Assembly: GCA_017443465.1 (NCBI GenBank)
Contig: JAFRXO010000041.1
Location: 58,395-122,394, forward strand
DNA length: 64,000 bases
Direction of reading: 5' to 3'
Source of the DNA: Bacteroidales bacterium
Lineage (GTDB): Bacteria > Bacteroidota > Bacteroidia > Bacteroidales > UBA932
Position 1 is the stretch's first letter. Every line of letters starts with the position of its first letter. Both the position numbers and the translations under genes were made by a program. Below are positions 15,963 to 25,165 of this stretch, piece by piece. The notes beneath the pieces were generated by a model that made no database searches, was not told where the DNA came from, and saw only the letters and a list, made by a program, of their open reading frames with translations.

Positions 15963-17834
15963 TCAGAAAGAAATAGAGATTCCTGACATGAATGTCGCAC
16001 GGGGCATCGGATAACCCGCATTGATCTCATATTTCTGGGCGAGGAGGTTGTCTCCGCGTGCCCACAGGCTCAGCCAGTCCAGTATCTTGTAGCTGGCATT
16101 AAGGCTGAGAAGGAAGAAGTTCTCCTTCACAGGCTCGGCTCCGACTACAGTGTAGAGGTTGGAAATATCCCGTCCTCCGGCTGTGATGCTGAACGGACCA
16201 TTGTGATAATTCACACCGAGATAAGCCTTGAATTCCGGAGCACCGACGATCTTGTTCTCCATATGGAGGGCACTGATGTTGGACATAAGGTTCCAGTTGC
16301 CGGAAATCCTCCAATTGAAATCAGCTTCAGCTCCGTAATTCTCAATGGCACCGCTGTTTACGTTTAACGGACCGGATTCGCCCATCTGGGTCAGGATCAC
16401 ATTGTCACCCTTGAGATAGAACAGGTTTACCCCATAGCTGACATTTCCGGCAGACTGCTTCCATGCCAGTTCATAATTCCAGAGCCTCTCAGGCTCCAGT
16501 TCCGGATTCGCAGGCCTGAACAGGTACATATCCTTGATTGTCGGACGGCGGAATCCCTTGCTGACCATAGCCTTGAGCTCTCCTCCAAGGATCCTGAAGG
16601 CCAGGCCGCCCTGAGGTACGACCTCGGTGTGAGAGACGCTGTGATAGTCAACACGCACACCGGCATCGACTGTGAGCCAGGGAGTAAGGTCCTGGCGGAA
16701 ATCCACATAGCCTGCAACCTCGGTTTCGGTCTTGTCTGCCATGGGATCCAGGTCATCCCCGGTCTCGATTACCTGATTCCAGGCTTTTCCATATATGTTC
16801 TGGAAGTCGAAACCTACGGTCGTGGTGTTCCCCTGGAAGAGATGTGCACTTTGCCATGCCGAAACACCTGAAAGCGCATCTTTGGAACGGAAGAGGTTCT
16901 TCTGGGGCGCAGCACTCTCGGCATGACCGTCATTGATCTTATGGAATCCGAAGTTATGGTACAGGCTCACAGATCCTTCCGTCTTTTCATAATGGTTGTT
17001 CACCGCGAGGGTCAGCACGGCACGTGTAATCCACTGGTCCGCATCAAACAGAGGGCCTGAAACCGGACCGGGATAGGAAGAATTGAAATGGGTGACGTCG
17101 CCATCGAAACAGGCATCCCAGTGGTCAGAGAAATCATATGCAAGCTTAAGGAAGCCGCCGTACTGCTCGAAACCCATCCTCGGCCTGTGGTTGTCACTCC
17201 TGGAATACTGTCCTGAGACTACGCTGGAGAACTTTCCGTCGCGGAAGCGGTTGGTCACCGACCCCTCCACAGTTCCATAACTGCCGGCTCCGAGATTTAT
17301 GTCGGTGTGCATACCGTCCTCGAGGGACTTGCGGGTAATTATATTGATGACGCCGCCCATGGCATTGCTTCCATAGAGCACAGAAGCCGGGCCGCGGAGC
17401 ACTTCGACGCGCTCCGTCATCATGGTCTGGTAAGAATCGGAGATTGGATGGCCGAAAATGCCCTGGTACTGGGGATGACCGTCAATAAGCACCATCATCT
17501 GCCCGCTTCCTCCGGCGAGCCCCCTGATACTGATACCGCCGGCCGCTCCGCCGCTTACTCCGTATCCCAGCATTGCCCGGGAGGTCACGAACATGCCCGG
17601 GACAAGCTCATCCAGAGTGGGAAGTATGCTGATCCGCTGAGTCTGGGCAAGCTGGTCATAATTCACGACGCTTATTGTCTGCGGCAGGAATCCCGAAAGG
17701 GTCTTCGCCCTTGTACCGGTGACGACAGCCTCATCTATTACATTCAAAGTATCCGCAGGACTGGTCCGGGCATATGCCGGAGCCGACATGGACACGCAGA
17801 GGATTGCAATTGCCAAAAAAAACTTATTCCCCAT
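15963..17834 (-). CDS. TonB-dependent receptor, BtuB/CirA-like
   Basis: 623 aa from the ATG at 17834; a longer in-frame start at 17864 would add ten residues before the signal peptide MGNKFFLAIAILCVSMSAPAYA. A TonB-box-like IDEAVVTGTR follows the signal. Plug motifs are ISIRGLAGGSGQMMVLIDGHP and EVLRGPASVLYGSNAMGGVINI. A 22-strand-type barrel ends in FMSGISISF. The size and plug resemble cobalamin, catecholate or haem receptors rather than SusC. A terminator follows. An AraC regulator is transcribed divergently from its start and is the best candidate for its control. Confidence 0.9.
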   Translation of the reverse strand: MGNKFFLAIAILCVSMSAPAYARTSPADTLNVIDEAVVTGTRAKTLSGFLPQTISVVNYDQLAQTQRISILPTLDELVPGMFVTSRAMLGYGVSGGAAGGISIRGLAGGSGQMMVLIDGHPQYQGIFGHPISDSYQTMMTERVEVLRGPASVLYGSNAMGGVINIITRKSLEDGMHTDINLGAGSYGTVEGSVTNRFRDGKFSSVVSGQYSRSDNHRPRMGFEQYGGFLKLAYDFSDHWDACFDGDVTHFNSSYPGPVSGPLFDADQWITRAVLTLAVNNHYEKTEGSVSLYHNFGFHKINDGHAESAAPQKNLFRSKDALSGVSAWQSAHLFQGNTTTVGFDFQNIYGKAWNQVIETGDDLDPMADKTETEVAGYVDFRQDLTPWLTVDAGVRVDYHSVSHTEVVPQGGLAFRILGGELKAMVSKGFRRPTIKDMYLFRPANPELEPERLWNYELAWKQSAGNVSYGVNLFYLKGDNVILTQMGESGPLNVNSGAIENYGAEADFNWRISGNWNLMSNISALHMENKIVGAPEFKAYLGVNYHNGPFSITAGGRDISNLYTVVGAEPVKENFFLLSLNASYKILDWLSLWARGDNLLAQKYEINAGYPMPRATFMSGISISF

Positions 17835-17852
17835 ATAATCATTATATTTGCA

Positions 17853-17860
17853 CAAAGTTA
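17853..17860 (-). promoter_or_regulatory. -7 box upstream of the BtuB/CirA-like receptor
   Basis: The minus strand reads TAACTTTG, a full TAnnTTTG match, 18 nt before the start at 17834. No clear -33 is seen, which would fit a promoter needing an activator such as the divergent AraC protein. Confidence 0.45.
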
Positions 17861-17908
17861 ACAAGCTGGTCCCGGAAAGGAGTTACACATTTTTCCCATT
17901 TTGTTTCA

Positions 17909-18733
17909 ATGATTTCCGACAGTAGCATAAGAATACTCAGGTACCCTGAAAACAAGGTTCTTCCCGATGAGCTCCATGGGGATTACCACGTACATTTCAT
18001 ATGCATGCGCGGACATGGCGGATTCTTCCACGGAAAAGAGTGGACGCCATTCAAGAAGAATGACCTGGTCATCCTCCAGGGGGACGTGGATTTCTCCGGC
18101 TTTGAGTATTCGAAAGGCTTCCGATGCATAATACTGGCAGTTCCGAGAGGTTTCATGCGCCGGGTCGGAAACGGAATGGTTTGGGAATCGAGGGGATTCA
18201 TCCACGCCAGGATGCATCCTTCCGTACATCTTCCGGATGACTCGAAAGACCTCATCGTGAGCGATTTGCTCTCCCTGGAGAAGAGGTCGTCGCACAGCAG
18301 CAGATACTCATCCCAGAGCCTCATTCAGAGCATTCAGATCCTGATGTACGACATATGGGACGTGTACGACTCATCTCCCGCTGAAGGCGGGCAGAGGCTC
18401 AGCGACGACAACGCCGGCATATTCCTGAAGTACCAGCAGATGGTAAAGGAGAACTGCCACAAAGAAAGGACTGTCGCCTGGTACGCCGACAGGCTCAATG
18501 TCACCCCGCGTCAGTTGAGCAGGATCTGCGAAAAGGCAGGCGGATCCGGAGCCATACAATGGATCAACCACTACACCGGAGCCTTGATAATGGAACAGCT
18601 GGACGACTCCTCCCTGAGCATTGACGACATAATCGACAACCTGAATTTCTCCAGCAAGTCATTCTTTACGACATATGTCAAACGGGTACTCGGAGTCACG
18701 CCTTCCGAGTACAGGGAGAAAAAATTCATTTGA
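17909..18733 (+). CDS. AraC family transcriptional regulator
   Basis: 274 aa from the ATG at 17909; the open frame extends upstream to 17774 but would run into the divergent receptor gene. The N-terminal half is a cupin-like sensor (GDYHVHFICMRGHGGFFHGKEW). The C-terminal half has two helix-turn-helix units: WYADRLNVTPRQLSRICEKAGG and SIDDIIDNLNFSSKSFFTTYVKRVLGVTPSEYR, the AraC signature. The divergent BtuB/CirA-like receptor, 74 nt away, is the likely target. The ligand is unknown. The end overlaps the convergent LuxR-type gene by 8 nt. Confidence 0.88.
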   Translation: MISDSSIRILRYPENKVLPDELHGDYHVHFICMRGHGGFFHGKEWTPFKKNDLVILQGDVDFSGFEYSKGFRCIILAVPRGFMRRVGNGMVWESRGFIHARMHPSVHLPDDSKDLIVSDLLSLEKRSSHSSRYSSQSLIQSIQILMYDIWDVYDSSPAEGGQRLSDDNAGIFLKYQQMVKENCHKERTVAWYADRLNVTPRQLSRICEKAGGSGAIQWINHYTGALIMEQLDDSSLSIDDIIDNLNFSSKSFFTTYVKRVLGVTPSEYREKKFI

Positions 18734-19277
18734 TGGACTCAATGTCAATGAGTCCCTGAAGTATCGCATATGCTGTCAGACCGGCTATGGATTTGATTCC
18801 GGTCTTGGCTGTGATATTCTTGCGGTGGGTCATTACAGTGAAGATGGACAGGTTGTACTTGTAGGCAATCTCTTTGTTGAGCATACCCTTTGCCACACAC
18901 ACCAGAATCTCTTTTTCCCTGGGAGACAATTCTTTACCATCTGCAAGAGGATCGGAATCAGCGGATCCTGAAACCACTTTGCGGAGCTTCCTGACCATGA
19001 CCTGAGGCTGGTCATATATGCTTATCACCTCGGAAAACTGACTCAGCGATCTCTCATCATATGCCGCATGGATCACTGCAACGACTGGAAGTCCGAAAGA
19101 AAAGACTGAATTATAGGATGTCAGGACAGGATCGACCAGGATCATGCCGGCATCGACAGTTGCCGGTACGTCGGCAAGGCTGTCAACTACGAACTCTGTC
19201 CTGGCCAAAATGACCTTAAGGCCGTTCGTGATAATTTCTGAAGGGCTGATTATCAGTATTTTCGTCTTGTCATTCAT
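18726..19277 (-). CDS. LuxR-type regulator with degenerate receiver-like domain
   Basis: 183 aa. The N-terminal half has a receiver-like pattern (KILIISPSE at the first strand, MILVDPV at the phospho-site strand), but the acidic pair normally following the first strand is replaced by SPSE, so phosphorylation is doubtful. The C-terminal LuxR helix-turn-helix is intact: LSPREKEILVCVAKGMLNKEIAYKYNLSIFTV with MTHRKNI. Its start overlaps the hemerythrin gene stop by 8 nt, so the pair is co-translated. A function as redox- or NO-responsive partner of the hemerythrin protein is inferred. Confidence 0.82.
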   Translation of the reverse strand: MNDKTKILIISPSEIITNGLKVILARTEFVVDSLADVPATVDAGMILVDPVLTSYNSVFSFGLPVVAVIHAAYDERSLSQFSEVISIYDQPQVMVRKLRKVVSGSADSDPLADGKELSPREKEILVCVAKGMLNKEIAYKYNLSIFTVMTHRKNITAKTGIKSIAGLTAYAILQGLIDIESIK

Positions 19278-19962
19278 GGTCTTTCCCTCCTCTCACCAAC
19301 GGCAGGATCAGATAATCCTCTATCCTGGAATGAATAGCCAGGTCACGCTTCAGCGAATAAAGCCGGGACAGCACAAGGATAACCTCCGGATCGCTCTTCT
19401 CATATGGGATATATTTGAGCAGCAGATTGATGAGGTCCTGAATATTCTCCCCGATATTACCATGTTCCTCCTTGAAGACTTTCATTGTGCCACGGCCACG
19501 CTTTCCTATCTCGTACAAGGATGGGAATATCTTCTTCTCCTCAACCTCGAAGTGGATTTTCAATTCATCCCTGAACTTCCCGAAAAATTCGGAAATGACC
19601 TTCCTCTGGGCTTCAGGGCGGCATGACAGGACCGAAGCTATCTCCTTCTCGAGCTGCGGCAGCCAGATCTCTTTGTATGAATCATGGCAACCGCGAAGAT
19701 AATCAGTTACATCATCAATCCTGATCTTTCCACAGTCAACTTCGGAAGACCTGTCAAACAGGAATATCCTGCATATGGTCAGGAAGGTGAAAGGATCTTT
19801 CCCCTGACGCTTGCAGCACTCTTCCACCGAGTCCTCTCCGAAACCGAGGATAATGCCACAGTGGTTTACGACGCTCAGGAGGTCTGGCTCCGAGTTGATC
19901 AGGTCCGCCATCTTCATTGACGGAGAGATGAATCTCTCGCTCCTGGAATCCATGTTATTCAT
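19270..19962 (-). CDS. Hemerythrin-domain protein, RIC/ScdA-like iron-sulfur repair protein
   Basis: 230 aa. The N-terminal region (MADLINSEPDLLSVVNHCGI, then GFGEDSVEECC) resembles the DUF1858/ScdA_N module of di-iron repair proteins. The hemerythrin part supplies the di-iron ligands in RGCHDSYKEIWLP, IHFEVEEKKIFP, KEEHGNIG and HSRIEDYLILP. RIC proteins restore Fe-S clusters after nitrosative or oxidative damage. The alternative ATG is at 19953. It is the first gene of a two-gene operon with the LuxR-type regulator. Confidence 0.82.
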   Translation of the reverse strand: MNNMDSRSERFISPSMKMADLINSEPDLLSVVNHCGIILGFGEDSVEECCKRQGKDPFTFLTICRIFLFDRSSEVDCGKIRIDDVTDYLRGCHDSYKEIWLPQLEKEIASVLSCRPEAQRKVISEFFGKFRDELKIHFEVEEKKIFPSLYEIGKRGRGTMKVFKEEHGNIGENIQDLINLLLKYIPYEKSDPEVILVLSRLYSLKRDLAIHSRIEDYLILPLVRGGKDHE

Positions 19963-19981
19963 ATAATATGCTTATAATTAA

Positions 19982-20494
19982 TTACTTCGTTTTTACGTTA
20001 GCTTTTCTGGCGTATTCGAAAAGGGCCGAGGGAAGGTGGCAGTAGCCCGTAGGGTTCTTGTCAAGATAGTCCTGGTGATAATCCTCCGCCCTGTAGAAGT
20101 TCTTCAGTGGCTCTACTTCCACAGCCAAGGGCACGGAATAATCCGCCTGGACCTCGTCATAAATCTTCCTGATAACCGGAAGGTCGGATTCATCCACGTA
20201 ATATATTCCCGTGCGGTACTGTGTGCCTCTGTCTCCTCCCTGGCGGTTGACGCTGGTCGGATCGACAGACTTGAAATACAACCTGACGAGGAGTTCCGAA
20301 GGAAGGATCTCAGGATCATATGTCACATGCACCGTCTCGGCAAACCGGGTCGTGTCAGTACAGACTTCTTTATATGTCGGATTCTCGGTGATACCGTTCG
20401 CATATCCGACTTCAGTGGAGATCACTCCCCCTATTTGTTTCAGGTAATGCTCAGTACCCCAGAAACACCCTCCGGCAAAATAGATTTCTTTCAT
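19982..20494 (-). CDS. msrA: Peptide methionine-S-sulfoxide reductase MsrA
   Basis: 170 aa. It reduces methionine-S-sulfoxide in proteins. The active cysteine is Cys10 in the family signature FAGGCFWGTEH. The blocks GYANGITENPTYKEVC, AETVHVTYDP and GTQYRTGIYY are also diagnostic. No MsrB domain is fused. It follows the msrC gene by 8 kb on the other strand, so both free and protein-bound methionine sulfoxide can be repaired. The end lies 19 nt upstream of the hemerythrin gene on the same strand but is downstream of it in position, so the two are read separately or as read-through. Confidence 0.95.
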   Translation of the reverse strand: MKEIYFAGGCFWGTEHYLKQIGGVISTEVGYANGITENPTYKEVCTDTTRFAETVHVTYDPEILPSELLVRLYFKSVDPTSVNRQGGDRGTQYRTGIYYVDESDLPVIRKIYDEVQADYSVPLAVEVEPLKNFYRAEDYHQDYLDKNPTGYCHLPSALFEYARKANVKTK

Positions 20495-20590
20495 CGGACC
20501 GATCAGATAAAATGTGATACTATCCTGCTAATTTAGAAAAAAAGCAGGACTATCGAAAAGTTTTTGCTAACTTGCATATAGTATTCCGCC

Positions 20591-21604
20591 ATGAAGCGAC
20601 GCCTGCTCATAATAATAATCACACTGTGTTGCGGCATATGCATATGCCGTGCACAAGAGCGCTTTGAGTGGTGTGTAATCGGCTATGCGGAAGAACAGTT
20701 CTGCCCTGACAACGGGAGGTTCAATTCCATGGCCGTCCTTGACTACGCCGCAAATATCGGCCTATGGAAAGGAGGTACCCTGCAATTCGAGGGGCTTTCC
20801 GTCGCTAAGGAGCACAAGCTCAATTACATGAGCGACGACATAGTGATCTATACCAACCTGGAATGTGAGGCCAACCCCTTCAGCATAGGCGTACTCGGAC
20901 TGTCCCAACAGATAGGCCCGGTAAAACTCTTCGCCGGAATCCGCAATCTGTATCCGGATTTCTTCAATGAAAGAGAGTTCCTTTATTTTATCGGTTCATC
21001 GCACGTCCTGCATCCTGTCCTCTGGAGAAACTATGACATTCCGAGTGCCCCTACTTCAGCAATGATGGCAATGGCCGAATGGCAGATAAACGACCAATTC
21101 GTACTGAAAACTACATTTTACAATGCACAGACTGCCGACAGGCCGTCCAGACAGTTCCGTCTCGGTGGCGGGTTAAGGAACCTGACCTCTCTCACGAGGG
21201 ACGACGGCATGAGGAAGTCGACCGCCGGAGCGACAGTCGGCCCTGACTTCTACGGAGGCCATGGTCTGGCCATGTACCTGACCCACATCGAGCACTTCAA
21301 TGAAAGGTTGGAAGCCTTCTTAGAAGCAAGCCACTTTTTCGGCAAGGAAGGGAATTCCTGCCGGAACTATCTGGGAATCGGATCGATCTACAACTTCAAC
21401 GGGAAAAATCTCCTGGGAGCCTGTGCCAACCTGACCGGATTCCGCTCACATGATGACAACTGTTACCAGATGGAATTCAACTATGCCCGTGTCATCGGAC
21501 CGGTCATGCTCCAGCCCATCCTTTCCATGCTTCACCGGTACGGGAACTGGCATACTATGGCTTTCCTTCGTCTCACTATAGAATTATCATCCAAACAATC
21601 ATGA
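20591..21604 (+). CDS. Outer-membrane porin-like beta-barrel protein
   Basis: 337 aa with a signal peptide (MKRRLLIIIITLCCGICICRAQ). The rest is strand-rich with alternating patterns and ends in FLRLTIEL. It resembles carbohydrate-selective porins (OprB type), with AANIGLWKGGTLQFEG near the start and repeated YFNAQTA/GIGSIYNFNG strands. Substrate unknown. The stop overlaps the start of the MgtC gene by 4 nt (ATGA). The pairing of a porin-like protein with MgtC suggests an envelope or ion-related role, as inference. Confidence 0.65.
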   Translation: MKRRLLIIIITLCCGICICRAQERFEWCVIGYAEEQFCPDNGRFNSMAVLDYAANIGLWKGGTLQFEGLSVAKEHKLNYMSDDIVIYTNLECEANPFSIGVLGLSQQIGPVKLFAGIRNLYPDFFNEREFLYFIGSSHVLHPVLWRNYDIPSAPTSAMMAMAEWQINDQFVLKTTFYNAQTADRPSRQFRLGGGLRNLTSLTRDDGMRKSTAGATVGPDFYGGHGLAMYLTHIEHFNERLEAFLEASHFFGKEGNSCRNYLGIGSIYNFNGKNLLGACANLTGFRSHDDNCYQMEFNYARVIGPVMLQPILSMLHRYGNWHTMAFLRLTIELSSKQS

Positions 21605-22248
21605 TACAAGAATTCATCATCCGCTTATGTGTTGCAGGAGTCCTCGGCGGCCTTATCGGGTTCGAGAGAGAGTTCCGTTCCAAAGAGGCCGGCCTACGGA
21701 CCCATTTCCTGGTTGCCCTGGGTTCCGCCCTTTTCATGCTCATTTCACAGTACGGCTTCGCCGCCCTACAGGACGGAGGGCGCTTTGACGCATCAAGAGT
21801 CGCCGCCCAGGTCGTTTCCGGCATAGGTTTCATAGGAGCTGGTATCATCATCTTCCAGAAGAACTCCGTACGCGGACTTACCACGGCTGCGGGGCTCTGG
21901 GTTACATCAGCCATAGGTATGGCCTGCGGAGGCGGGATGTACATAGTGGCAGGCTTCACGACGGTCCTTGTGATGCTGGTCCTGGAAATCACCCACCGCC
22001 TTCCTATCCTGGGAGAAAAATCCGTCGCCCTTACATTCTCAGCTGACAACCGGGAAGCTTTCCAGCGCGTTGCTGACGCCTTGAAAGAGCAGCACGTAAG
22101 AGTCTGGTCCTACTCCATTAACCAGGAAGCAGATTCTACGCTGACTGTCAACCTGGACATAAAAATACGTCAGGCTAACTATCTTGCAACAATTATAGAC
22201 ATGTTGCACAACAGTCCTGACGTAAGACTAATCAGTATAGTTTCCTAG
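21601..22248 (+). CDS. MgtC/SapB family membrane protein
   Basis: 215 aa. The N-terminal membrane domain has about five helices with the MgtC signatures GLIGFEREFRSKEAGLRTH, GIGFIGAGIIIF and VRGLTTAAGLW. A C-terminal soluble ACT-like domain (VRVWSYSINQEADSTLTVNL) follows. MgtC proteins help growth at low magnesium and affect membrane ATP synthase in pathogens; the role in a gut-type commensal is not known. The ATG overlaps the porin-like gene. Confidence 0.9.
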   Translation: MIQEFIIRLCVAGVLGGLIGFEREFRSKEAGLRTHFLVALGSALFMLISQYGFAALQDGGRFDASRVAAQVVSGIGFIGAGIIIFQKNSVRGLTTAAGLWVTSAIGMACGGGMYIVAGFTTVLVMLVLEITHRLPILGEKSVALTFSADNREAFQRVADALKEQHVRVWSYSINQEADSTLTVNLDIKIRQANYLATIIDMLHNSPDVRLISIVS

Positions 22249-22271
22249 CCTCTTCAGAGGCCGGGGCTCCC

Positions 22272-23255
22272 CTAAAGCTTCACAAGCTCGTAATCGCGGG
22301 ATCCGTAGCCCAGGTGCTGGGCCCAGTAGAGGATACGGGTTCCGTGGCGGGAAACTATCCTCTCAACCATATGACGGTTGCCCGGATCATCGCTGTTGAA
22401 GATCATATCCACACATGCCTGATCGAGGGCGACCGGATCCAGACTGGCTGCGATACCGATATCCTTCATTTGAGGTGCAGCGGGATGGCTGTCGCAGTCA
22501 CAGTCTACGCTCAGCCTGTATATAACATTGATATAGAGGATCTTCTCTCCGAAGTGGTTAACAACTGCACCGGCAGCTTCAGCCATTGCATCCTTGAATT
22601 CGTCCAGACCTGCGAGATTATTATCTGACCAGCTGTCAGCCCTCAGGACGCGATGCTTCCCTCCGGTGTGGATATATGCTTTCCCGTTGGTGGACGCACA
22701 TCCGATCGAGAGATTCTTTAGCGCTCCGCCGAATCCACCCATTGCGTGCCCCTTGAAATGGCTCAGGACTACCATGAAATCATAGTTCAGCATATTCTTG
22801 CCTACAATGTCGTCCTTGAGCACCAGGGATCCTGCCGGGACAGGTATGGAGACCTCCCCATCGCGGTCCATCAGGTCGACTCCCCCGATCTTGTTAAACC
22901 CGTGATCTTCAATGGTCTTGTCATGCTTTGCCGGGTCCTGACGGCTTCCGCCATATGCGGTGTTGCACTCCACTATCTTTCCTTTCACTTCCTTCAGCAA
23001 CTCAGCTATAAGTTCCGGATGGAGGTAGTTGTCATTTCCGGCTTCTCCGGTGGAGATCTTCACGGCGACCTTTCCGGTGGCTTCGCGTCCAAGTGCCTTG
23101 TAGGACTTGATGAGGGCGGATGACGAAACATCCGGGATGAAATAGACCTTGGCCGGTGCTCCGCTGCCTTCCGGGACACTGACGGCCGCAGCTGATGGCC
23201 TCACGCCACAGCTGACTGCAAATATGGCAGCAACTATTATCAGATATCTTTTCAT
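22272..23255 (-). CDS. DUF362 domain lipoprotein
   Basis: 327 aa from the ATG at 23255 (MKRYLIIVAAIFAVSC, lipidated Cys16). The DUF362 core is visible in VAVKISTGEAGND, GKIVECNTAYGGSR, VVLSHFKGHAMGGFGGALKN and DPVALDQACVDMIF. It has cysteines in SVDCDCDSH but lacks the 4Fe-4S ferredoxin module that many DUF362 proteins carry. Function not established. A longer start at 23279 lies inside the predicted promoter and is less likely. Confidence 0.85.
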   Translation of the reverse strand: MKRYLIIVAAIFAVSCGVRPSAAAVSVPEGSGAPAKVYFIPDVSSSALIKSYKALGREATGKVAVKISTGEAGNDNYLHPELIAELLKEVKGKIVECNTAYGGSRQDPAKHDKTIEDHGFNKIGGVDLMDRDGEVSIPVPAGSLVLKDDIVGKNMLNYDFMVVLSHFKGHAMGGFGGALKNLSIGCASTNGKAYIHTGGKHRVLRADSWSDNNLAGLDEFKDAMAEAAGAVVNHFGEKILYINVIYRLSVDCDCDSHPAAPQMKDIGIAASLDPVALDQACVDMIFNSDDPGNRHMVERIVSRHGTRILYWAQHLGYGSRDYELVKL

Positions 23256-23276
23256 ATTATACTGGCTTAGATGACA

Positions 23277-23284
23277 CAAAAATA
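23277..23284 (-). promoter_or_regulatory. -7 box upstream of the DUF362 gene
   Basis: The minus strand reads TATTTTTG, a full TAnnTTTG match, 21 nt before the ATG at 23255. The -33 is poor (TATG at 20 nt). Confidence 0.5.
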
Positions 23285-23303
23285 CGGATTATTAACGAAA
23301 AAA

Positions 23304-23723
23304 TCATATGATTTCAATTCCGGAGATGTCCGCGACCGGAACCCTGAGTATCTCCTCACCGGATGATTGCTCGAGAATGAATTCCCGCCGGATGTCGTCT
23401 ATGTCCTTAAGACGGCCTGAGACTGAGACATATTTTCCTCCTGATTTCCTGCCATCAGGTCGGAAATAGCTCACCTTCACTGAAGGACGCTGCGAAAGTT
23501 GGCTGCGGAGCATCTGCACCGTCCTGTCAAGCGACCCGGCCAGGCTCTCATCATCCTCCTTCTGGTCGGTAAGCCGCGCCCTCTCGACTATGGCTTCATC
23601 GTAACCGGACAGGGCAGCGAAAGGAGCGAACTGTGCCGCCCGTTGGGCCAGGGGCATCCTGGGATGCACTGAGGACTCATGATGCGGGAGTCCGATTATG
23701 TCGGAATAATCATCCTTCATCAT
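23304..23723 (-). CDS. YolD-like protein
   Basis: 139 aa. The N-terminal motif DYSDIIGLPHH, then RMPLAQRAAQFAPFAALSGYDE and LTDQKEDD, is that of the YolD-like proteins encoded next to UvrX-type polymerases in Firmicutes. The C-terminal half is a small strand-rich domain (VSYFRPDGRKSGGKYVSVSGRL, VADISGIEII). The start overlaps the polymerase stop by 4 nt. In Firmicutes, YolD-like proteins are thought to aid or control the polymerase; the same is inferred here. This is the last gene of the long operon. Confidence 0.75.
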   Translation of the reverse strand: MMKDDYSDIIGLPHHESSVHPRMPLAQRAAQFAPFAALSGYDEAIVERARLTDQKEDDESLAGSLDRTVQMLRSQLSQRPSVKVSYFRPDGRKSGGKYVSVSGRLKDIDDIRREFILEQSSGEEILRVPVADISGIEII

Positions 23724-25165
23724 GCCTTATGTCCTCCTATCTGCATATTACGTTCTCTCCCGGTCGCTCCTTCTTCGAAATTGAATCCCCTCAGGACTGT
23801 GTTCTTTCCGAAACGCTTCTTTAGATTCAGGACGGTCTCCTGCAGGGCATTCTCCTTCTCCAGAGCCTCTTCGATTTCCTTGTGCTCCTTCTCAAGTTTA
23901 TCCACATCTTCAAACAGATCGAGTTGGACCGCCTTCGAATGGAAACCGGCCATGTCCCTCGGAACCACGTTATTGGCCGTTATACCAAGCCGGCGGACCT
24001 TGAAGGACGGATTCATTATCCTGTCGAAGATCTCCATCGCAGCCTTGGATATCAGCCGGGAAGATGAAGTAAGCCTCTCCAGATTTGCCGAGCCGTGGGC
24101 ATGCGGAGGAGCCGGATTATCCGGGTCCTTGGCTTCATAGCCTGCCGTCAGTATTATCTGCCCGGTCACTAGTTTCTTGTCCACAAGCTCAAGCGCAAGG
24201 GCATCGGCCATTTCCTTGACCACTACCCTTGCCCTCTTCATGTCATAACCTTCCATCAGGACCTGCCCGCTCCCTATGGAATTTGACTCTGGGCGGAAAG
24301 ACTTGATATGGGCCATGGTACAAGGTTCCCAGCCCCATGCGTGGTCTATCAGAAGCTCCGCATTGATTCCGAACAGCTTGTACAGAGCCTCCTCATTCTG
24401 CACGGAGAGCCTGGCAAGCTGCCCCATGGTCTTGACTCCGTAAGATGCCAGCCGCCCGGCGGTGCCATGACCTACCCTCCAGAAATCGGTAATAGGCTCA
24501 TGGTCCCACAGTTGCCTGCGGTATGACATCTCATCCAGTTCGGCGATTCGCACCCCATCCTTGTCCGCAGGCATATGCTTGGCAACTATGTCCATTGCGA
24601 CCTTTGCGAGGTACATATTGCTTCCTATCCCGGCCGTAGCGGTTATGCCGGTCTCGGACAGGACCTCATGGATCATATCCATGGTCATCTCGTGAGCTGT
24701 CCTGCCGCTGCTTGCCAGATATGAAGTAAGGTCTATGAAGACCTCGTCGATAGAATAGACATGGATGTCCTCAGGAGCTACATGCCTGAGATAGATTCCG
24801 TAGATCCTGGTACTGAAGTCTATATAATGCGACATCCTGGGTGTCGCAGCGATGTAGTCCACTTTGAGTTCAGGATGGCCGGCCAGCATCGATGCGGAAT
24901 GGGAGGATCCTGTGAACCTCCTCCCCGGAGCCAGGGCCCTCCTGTCATAATTGACATATTCCAACTTCCGTTTGACTTCGAAAAGTCTCGCACGTCCGGG
25001 GATTCCATAGGCTTTGAGGGAAGGAGACACGGCAAGGCATATGGTCTTGTCAGTCCTGCTGACATCGGCGACAACGAGATTGGTGTCAAGAGGATCCAAG
25101 CCCCTCTCGACACATTCTACAGATGCGTAGAATGACTTAAGGTCAATAGCGGCATATACACTCAT
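23720..25165 (-). CDS. Y-family DNA polymerase, UvrX/UmuC-like
   Basis: 481 aa translesion polymerase. Catalytic acids are Asp8 (AAIDLKSFYASVEC) and Asp140-Glu141 (YSIDEVFIDLT). A beta-clamp motif, QLDLF, lies at 414-418, followed by a charged coiled-coil tail. It is of the UvrX/YqjW type, different from the DinB-like protein at 5.7-6.9 kb. The ATG overlaps the stop of the heterodisulfide-reductase-like gene by 4 nt (ATGA), and its own stop overlaps the YolD-like gene, so it is translationally coupled on both sides. Confidence 0.92.
   Translation of the reverse strand: MSVYAAIDLKSFYASVECVERGLDPLDTNLVVADVSRTDKTICLAVSPSLKAYGIPGRARLFEVKRKLEYVNYDRRALAPGRRFTGSSHSASMLAGHPELKVDYIAATPRMSHYIDFSTRIYGIYLRHVAPEDIHVYSIDEVFIDLTSYLASSGRTAHEMTMDMIHEVLSETGITATAGIGSNMYLAKVAMDIVAKHMPADKDGVRIAELDEMSYRRQLWDHEPITDFWRVGHGTAGRLASYGVKTMGQLARLSVQNEEALYKLFGINAELLIDHAWGWEPCTMAHIKSFRPESNSIGSGQVLMEGYDMKRARVVVKEMADALALELVDKKLVTGQIILTAGYEAKDPDNPAPPHAHGSANLERLTSSSRLISKAAMEIFDRIMNPSFKVRRLGITANNVVPRDMAGFHSKAVQLDLFEDVDKLEKEHKEIEEALEKENALQETVLNLKKRFGKNTVLRGFNFEEGATGRERNMQIGGHKA

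Noticed and set aside
22249-22271. Short hairpins CCTC-TTCA-GAGG and GGGG-CTC-CCC between mgtC and the DUF362 gene
   Set aside because: Stems of 4 bp or less, and no T-tract in either direction, so a terminator call is not supported.
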